A DNA stretch of 39,378 bases, from the NCBI GenBank assembly GCA_913052135.1, contig CAJXDY010000020.1:1-39378 (forward strand), in the 5' to 3' direction. Source of the DNA: UBA8106 sp913052135 (GTDB lineage Bacteria > Acidobacteriota > Vicinamibacteria > Vicinamibacterales > UBA823). How positions within the stretch are numbered: the stretch's first letter is position 1; every line of letters begins with the position of its first letter. Below, in pieces: positions 34,707 through 39,378 of this stretch. The position numbers and the translations under genes are program-made. The notes under the pieces are model-generated. The model was not told the origin of the DNA. It ran no database searches and was given only the letters and a program-made list of their open reading frames with translations.

Positions 34707-35996
34707 CGTCGCCCGCCAACATGCCGGCATCAAGAGAATAGTCGCGCAAATCCTACCCAACACGATGGCGGTGACCGCAGCCATTACGCCGATCGTATTG
34801 TAGTAATGAATTGCAATCCAAAGAACCATCGCAATCCCTGTCACCTCAATTGCAGTTGCCGAAGTGATGACTTTCGTCGTTCGCGCGTTCACCAATAAAG
34901 CACGCTGAAACGACATCAGCACAGACAGCGCAGGTAAAAGAACTAGAATTTTAAGTGGGGGAATGGCAAATTCAGTCAACCCAATCGAAAGACCCGACAC
35001 GTCATAAAACCATATAAAGGATAAAGGGCTGTAAGCTATCACGGCTAAACAGACCGACGTGACGATAGCCAACGTACAGGCGACGTTTCGCAGTGGCCGG
35101 TACTGTTCCATATGGTCGCCAAGCAATGCGATAGAAGCATCCTGGAACGATAGGCCAAGACTGCGGAACAGAAAAGTTAAGCCGTTTAACACCGGAAGAA
35201 CAGCCAATGATTCAAGGGCCATCCGACTCTGTCCCATGAAAAACGTTACCATCGGTTGGACCCCCATTGCCATAAAGGAGCTCAGCGCCAACGGAACATA
35301 GAACTTGACGACAGTGCTCAATGTCAACCGCTGGCCTTCGGTCTTCCTTCGGTCCATTAAGGCTCGAATTGCTCGCCTCGACATTCTACGCACGGCCAAT
35401 GCTTCTGCAACCACGGCGACAGATAAAGCTAACGCGCCTACAAGCGCCCCGGATATGGACAACCACCACGCTGCAATGAATGCTGTCGCACACATCGTTA
35501 CTAACCGGACCACGGTGCCATACGCAACACGACGAGTCATATCGTGCCGAATGAGTAGTCCTTGAAGTAAACGTCGATATCCGATCGCTCCTGGCCATGG
35601 CAACATCAAAATCAGCGCTTGATGGGTCAGACTTGCCACAGCAACTGGTAGATTCAACCAGGACGCTAACGTGTCAAATACTGGTGGCATAACAATGATC
35701 AACATTACACCGGTCATCAATGCAGAAAGCGCGATCGTGAACTGACGAAAGACAAGGTAACTGTCACGATTGTTAACCAGCGCTGTTGATGCGCTCATCA
35801 ACATGATGACCGGCGATTCTACGATGATGGCGAAGGCAAACGCGACCCCGTAAGCCGCAAGGTTAGGAGCTGCGTCAGGTAAGCGGGCAATGACGGCAGC
35901 TAAAAATGGGCCTTCGACTGCCATCATCAACCAGGTGCCAGCCAAAGGCATCCAGAAAACAAGAATGCGTCGCGTCTTTAAGGGTGCTGCAGTCAT
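34683..35996 (-). CDS. Multipass MATE-like transporter with resemblance to the ANKH family
   Basis: 437 residues, about twelve membrane segments in two similar halves. LVFWMPLAGTWLMM at the start of half one and VVKFYVPLALSSFMAMGVQP at the start of half two match the repeat pattern of the MOP/MATE superfamily. AAYGVAFAFAIIVESPVIML and the SYLVFR segment resemble the progressive-ankylosis (ANKH) branch, whose animal member exports ATP, citrate or pyrophosphate. That resemblance is from memory and needs a profile search. Start at 35996 (ATG). The 3' end lies in the repeat described at 34604-34706. Confidence 0.65.
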   Translation of the reverse strand: MTAAPLKTRRILVFWMPLAGTWLMMAVEGPFLAAVIARLPDAAPNLAAYGVAFAFAIIVESPVIMLMSASTALVNNRDSYLVFRQFTIALSALMTGVMLIIVMPPVFDTLASWLNLPVAVASLTHQALILMLPWPGAIGYRRLLQGLLIRHDMTRRVAYGTVVRLVTMCATAFIAAWWLSISGALVGALALSVAVVAEALAVRRMSRRAIRALMDRRKTEGQRLTLSTVVKFYVPLALSSFMAMGVQPMVTFFMGQSRMALESLAVLPVLNGLTFLFRSLGLSFQDASIALLGDHMEQYRPLRNVACTLAIVTSVCLAVIAYSPLSFIWFYDVSGLSIGLTEFAIPPLKILVLLPALSVLMSFQRALLVNARTTKVITSATAIEVTGIAMVLWIAIHYYNTIGVMAAVTAIVLGRICATILLMPACWRATRDTPVLH

Positions 35997-36032
35997 CTAA
36001 GACCTGGATCGAACAATCGTCCGTTCCCTGCT

Positions 36033-36419
36033 ATGATGAAAGAAATGCCTAAGACTCTCAGGCCACTTCGAAGTATCACTGCTTTTGAAAAGGCAATTAC
36101 TGAATCGAGCGAGAAGGTTGTCTTAATTTTTAAACACTCCAATTCCTGCGATCTAAGCGCCATGGCTTTAGATGAAGTCACCCAGCACCTTGAGCAGGCT
36201 TCTTCTTTGACGATTTATTATCTCATTACGGTTCAATCCGAACGGGAGGTGTCAAACGAAGTGAGTGAGCGACTTTGTATCCCTCACGCCACGCCACAAA
36301 TCATTCTAATGCGTAACGGAAAAGCTCTCTGGAACGCGTCTCACCTGCAAATTACAAGAGAAACTCTACGGGAAGCTGAGGCGACTCATACACAGACTGC
36401 TACCGTGCCGAATACTTAA
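36033..36419 (+). CDS. YtxJ-like monothiol bacilliredoxin
   Basis: Thioredoxin-fold protein of 128 residues. VVLIFKHSNSCDLSAMAL contains a single active-site cysteine (C39) followed by DLS instead of a second cysteine. YYLITVQSEREVSNEVSERL and PHATPQIILMRNGKALWNASH carry the cis-proline (TPQ) region and the WxASH ending of the YtxJ family (DUF2847). YtxJ proteins remove bacillithiol from oxidised protein thiols in the cytoplasm. A bacillithiol-using host would be consistent with Acidobacteriota or Bacteroidota relatives. The start could also be at 36036 or 36045. Confidence 0.75.
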   Translation: MMKEMPKTLRPLRSITAFEKAITESSEKVVLIFKHSNSCDLSAMALDEVTQHLEQASSLTIYYLITVQSEREVSNEVSERLCIPHATPQIILMRNGKALWNASHLQITRETLREAEATHTQTATVPNT

Positions 36420-36547
36420 TTATATCACTTAAACTAGAGCGGCCTATAATCCACGAGTGTAAGGCCACATGAACAAGAATCGTAAATAACACAAGAAGCA
36501 CACACCAAGAAGTGTCGAGTGTGAATCTATAACCGAATAATCAGTTC

Positions 36548-36874
36548 TCAACAACAATCGAATTCTCTCACATCAATTTTTTGGGAATGAAACTTGGTGG
36601 CTACCGCTTCCCTTCCTAGATCAATCTGGCATCCCTTAATTAGCTCTGCCTGCTCTAAACGCTTCCAATAATGTAGCGGCGCCTGCCGAAATAGATTGAA
36701 TTGTCCGTTATTTGCTACTGCACTCTGTATCCTAGTCCGAATGAGATTGTAGAGTGACGTGACCACACGATCACGCGACCGCCCACTCGTGCAAAAATCC
36801 ATCTCAAGGCAATGTGCAACAAGCTGGCTGTCTTTCATGTAAACAAGTACGGTGAGTGGTGGAATAACAGTCAC
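36548..36874 (-). CDS. Solitary HicB-like protein
   Basis: 108 residues from GTG with ribosome site AGGGGA five bases upstream. The N-terminal half, LTVLVYMKDSQLVAHCLEMD then a short strand and VVTSLYNLIRTRI helix, fits the HicB partial RNase-H-like fold. A HicB antitoxin usually has a small HicA toxin next to it; none is visible on either side. The C-terminal half (HYWKRLEQAELI and beyond) has no DNA-binding motif that I recognise. It may be an orphan HicB-type regulator or an unrelated protein with this fold. Confidence 0.55.
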   Translation of the reverse strand: MTVIPPLTVLVYMKDSQLVAHCLEMDFCTSGRSRDRVVTSLYNLIRTRIQSAVANNGQFNLFRQAPLHYWKRLEQAELIKGCQIDLGREAVATKFHSQKIDVREFDCC

Positions 36875-37052
36875 GATTGTCCCCTAACGCTTGCAAACGG
36901 GGCTCAATATTCCAATCAACGATAGACCGGAACCCCAAATTAGGACTCTCATATGGAATATCGGTCAAATGTCGATAATCTGTAGGCGTTTCACAGTTGA
37001 TTTCTGTGGAGTGATACACTCAGAAATAGGCAAGATTTAGGAGATTACGCTC

Positions 37053-38636
37053 ATGGGAACCCTATTACCCTTCGTCCTTGTAGGCTCTCTCACTTTTGGT
37101 CAGGCGGGAAGCGACACAGAACTCGACCACACTCAAGATTCCATTGGCGACAAGTCCCACCATTGGACTCTACAAGCAGAAATCCCATCGGAAGACAGTT
37201 CTCCCCCTAAAACCCAAAGACGAAAACACTTAGAGATGTTCGCTAGAGCATATTATCCAGGTCGCAGTGGACAAATCATGCTTGTTCCTGTTGAGGGTGA
37301 GATGGTGCTAGAACCAGACGACCAACAATATCGATTCATGCACGGTAGTCCATGGACCTATGATACCAAGATTCCACTAGTGTTCTTCGGTCCTAGTTTT
37401 ATTCGTCCAGGGCAATGGATGGAACCAGTTGTCCAGCAAGACATCGCGCCGACCCTAGCAAGCCTGCTCAATCTTTCCAAACCGGCATCCATGACCGGCC
37501 GTACCCTTTCCACGGCACTTTTAGAAACTGACTCACGGCCTCGCGCAATCTTGCTATTTATCCTGGATGGCATGAGGTCGGATTATCTTGATCGCTACAC
37601 GAGCGAGATGCCCACTATTACTCGCCTTCGCCACGACGGTTCGTCATTTGAGAACACACGTGTAAATTATCTCCCCACTCTGACTAGTGTCGGGCATGCA
37701 ACGATCGTAACTGGTGCTGACCCTAAGATTCACGGTATCGCAGCGAACACGATGTTCGATCATGTGTCAGGTCGATCAACAGGTGCGTATCCAGGCTATT
37801 CGCCAGGAAACCTTATGGCGTTAACACTCGGTGACCTTTGGAATCTGCGAACGCATGGTCGCTCGGTCATTATCGCCCAAGGCACAACGGCACGAGCAAC
37901 CATCCCTCTTGCAGGTCATGGTGGCTGCATGATCAACGGACATCCAACTTTATTAGCTATGTTCGAAGGTTCAACCGCACGCTGGCTGGGTGACACAGAC
38001 TGCTATCGGCTGCCCAGTTATCTGCGTGATGTAGATGCAAGCACACTCTGGACAAACCCTGATGAAGTTTCGAGTGACTATTCTATTTCTTCAGGAAGCA
38101 CACTACTGCGCACTCCCCTTTTCCTGGTTTTCCAAGTTGATGCGCTTATTGCAATGATACAAAACGAACGGGTCGGTGTAGATGCGATTACAGATCTGGT
38201 GTTTGTAAATTTCAAAACGCCAGATTATGTCGGACATCAATATGGACCGAACTCACACGAACTACGTGCAACACTTGCCACACTCGATGAGCAGTTAGGT
38301 CGCGTGGTCCAAACGCTGGATACCCAGATAGGTGCTGATGGGTATGTTATCGCTTTGACTGCCGACCATGGTATGCCTTCCGAAGCAGGTAATGCTTGGC
38401 GCGGACGTCATTACACGAATGAAATCGTTTCCACACTTCACGACCAGTTTGACCCAGACGGTCGCCGGGTTGTGCTCTTCTATGGCGATCCAGCAGACAA
38501 TCAAATCTTCGTGGACACAGAACGTGCGGAGGAGTTGGGACTGACTCTGGATGAGATGGCGGCCTATCTTGAAACGTTACCATTCATCTCAGCCGCATTT
38601 ACTGAAACGGAAGTGGCTGGCGCGGTGATGCAATAA
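37053..38636 (+). CDS. Alkaline-phosphatase-superfamily hydrolase with circularly permuted catalytic domain
   Basis: 527 residues; ATG with AGGAG nine bases upstream and a weak export signal at 1-19. Predicted metal and nucleophile residues by homology to PafA/NPP enzymes: D172 (ILDGMRSDYL), T211 as nucleophile (YLPTLTSVGHATIVTG), D391 and H395 (TPDYVGHQYG), D438-H439 (TADHG). The part that normally ends such enzymes, PGRSGQIMLVP, HGSPWTYDTKIPLVFFGP with the last metal ligand H97, and DIAPTLASLL, is at the N-terminus (about 58-155). The C-terminus stops at FTETEV, just where that part would normally follow. All expected ligands are present in the new order. It probably cleaves phosphate mono- or diesters in the periplasm; the substrate is unknown. 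Confidence 0.82.
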   Translation: MGTLLPFVLVGSLTFGQAGSDTELDHTQDSIGDKSHHWTLQAEIPSEDSSPPKTQRRKHLEMFARAYYPGRSGQIMLVPVEGEMVLEPDDQQYRFMHGSPWTYDTKIPLVFFGPSFIRPGQWMEPVVQQDIAPTLASLLNLSKPASMTGRTLSTALLETDSRPRAILLFILDGMRSDYLDRYTSEMPTITRLRHDGSSFENTRVNYLPTLTSVGHATIVTGADPKIHGIAANTMFDHVSGRSTGAYPGYSPGNLMALTLGDLWNLRTHGRSVIIAQGTTARATIPLAGHGGCMINGHPTLLAMFEGSTARWLGDTDCYRLPSYLRDVDASTLWTNPDEVSSDYSISSGSTLLRTPLFLVFQVDALIAMIQNERVGVDAITDLVFVNFKTPDYVGHQYGPNSHELRATLATLDEQLGRVVQTLDTQIGADGYVIALTADHGMPSEAGNAWRGRHYTNEIVSTLHDQFDPDGRRVVLFYGDPADNQIFVDTERAEELGLTLDEMAAYLETLPFISAAFTETEVAGAVMQ

Positions 38637-38658
38637 ACCTCGATTATCACCCAAACAA

Positions 38659-39378
38659 TCACAACCAACTATCTAGCAGCGTACCATCACGAACAATCGT
38701 TTCAGCACGGTCAGAACCAGTCGAAATAATCACGACTGGAACACCCGTAACTTCCTCAAGACGGCTTACGTAATTCTTGGCTTCTTTTGGTAGTTCCTCA
38801 TAATTTTGTGCACCCCGAGTGGGCTTCGACCATCCGGGAAGCTTTTCGTACGTTGGCTCAAATCTCGCTAGATCAGCAGAGTCGAATGACCACTCTCGGA
38901 ATATCTCCCCACCATAACGGTACTCCGTACATAAATGAATCTCATCAAGCTCATCCAACACATCCAACTTTGTAAGCGCGAGTGCCTCGATCCCGTTCAA
39001 GCGAACCGCGTACTTCATAGCCACTGAATCGTACCAGCCGCAGCGACGAGGACGTCCAGTAGACGCACCGTATTCCTGTCCAGATTCACGTAACGCTTCG
39101 CCCATTGATCCGGTTAGTTCAGTCGGCAGTGGCCCTTCCCCAACACGGGTCGTGTAGGCTTTCGCGACTCCCAACACCCCATCTATAGCTGATGGTGGAA
39201 CGCCAAGACCAGTACAGACACCACCAACAGTCGAATTCGAAGATGTCACATAGGGATAGGTTCCATGATCGATATCTAAGAGAGCACCCTGAGCTCCTTC
39301 GAATAACGTGGACCTGCCTTCGCGTCTCGCATTCGCGAGAAGCAGTGATACATCAGTCACCCATGGCTTGATGCGGTT
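38659..39378 (-). CDS. purA: Adenylosuccinate synthetase, C-terminal part (5' end outside window)
   Basis: Makes adenylosuccinate from IMP, aspartate and GTP in AMP synthesis. The frame is open to the right edge of the window, so only about 239 C-terminal residues are present; a GTG at 39360 is internal. Blocks: FEGAQGALLDIDHGTYPYVTSS, GEGPLPTEL, TGRPRRCGWYDSVAMKYAV, ALTKLDVLDEL and a final VVIISTGSDRAETI. Convergent with the phosphatase gene, 22 bases apart. Identification is secure. Confidence 0.96.
   Translation of the reverse strand, partial: NRIKPWVTDVSLLLANARREGRSTLFEGAQGALLDIDHGTYPYVTSSNSTVGGVCTGLGVPPSAIDGVLGVAKAYTTRVGEGPLPTELTGSMGEALRESGQEYGASTGRPRRCGWYDSVAMKYAVRLNGIEALALTKLDVLDELDEIHLCTEYRYGGEIFREWSFDSADLARFEPTYEKLPGWSKPTRGAQNYEELPKEAKNYVSRLEEVTGVPVVIISTGSDRAETIVRDGTLLDSWL

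Noticed and set aside
36441..36466. GGCCT/AGGCC inverted repeat around a perfect TATAAT
   Set aside because: No -35, and no plus-strand gene follows; probably chance in an AT-rich gap, though a small RNA cannot be excluded.
36804..37019. 71-codon minus-strand frame upstream of the HicB-like gene, considered as a HicA partner
   Set aside because: No HicA-type motif, and it overlaps the start of the HicB-like gene in another frame.

Overview
The window looks like a chromosomal stretch of an uncultured, aerobic, Gram-negative-type bacterium with roughly half G+C by eye. Acidobacteriota (Vicinamibacteria-like) is my favoured guess. It rests on the mix of a planctomycete-type cytochrome (DUF1549/DUF1553) plus DUF1501 pair, a LysW-type amino-acid operon, a YtxJ-like bacilliredoxin, many exported c-type cytochromes and TRAP transport. 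Planctomycetota, Gemmatimonadota or a related phylum cannot be excluded. I saw no phage, IS element, CRISPR array, rRNA or tRNA, and no gene-free stretch longer than about 300 bases.

Layout. 1-5.1 kb: an exported/redox region with a DsrE-like protein tail, an internally duplicated secreted protein, a TsdA-like dihaem cytochrome, a secreted lectin-like protein, a cytochrome c'-like protein and a HupE/UreJ membrane protein. 5.1-9.7 kb: histidine utilisation, with hutU-hutH on the minus strand divergent from hutI, and a palindrome in the shared promoter region. 9.9-13.1 kb: typA and a convergent NSS-family Na+ symporter. 13.3-17.3 kb: a complete TRAP transporter (P, Q, M) followed by a class V aminotransferase. 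17.4-22.7 kb: a secreted unknown, a 1063-residue DUF1549/DUF1553 protein and its DUF1501 partner. 22.8-25.7 kb: a signal-peptide-bearing FAH-family protein and a CstA-family carrier.

25.8-31.2 kb is the most striking part: a complete LysW-carrier biosynthesis operon (lysW-X-Y-Z-J-K) for lysine and/or arginine. In front of it are a good sigma70-type promoter, a 31-codon reading frame with an alternating Lys-Arg run, and a terminator whose 5' arm can also pair with the leader coding region. Together these have the layout of a leader-peptide transcription attenuator. The Lys/Arg codon mix suggests it could sense both amino acids.

31.2-39.4 kb: a small membrane-anchored unknown, a CaCA-family cation antiporter, an exported TPR protein, a MATE/ANKH-like carrier with a repeated 3' end, a YtxJ-like protein, a solitary HicB-like protein, an alkaline-phosphatase-superfamily protein whose catalytic domain is in circularly permuted order, and the C-terminal part of purA. 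The two findings I would follow up first are the Lys/Arg attenuator and the permuted phosphatase.
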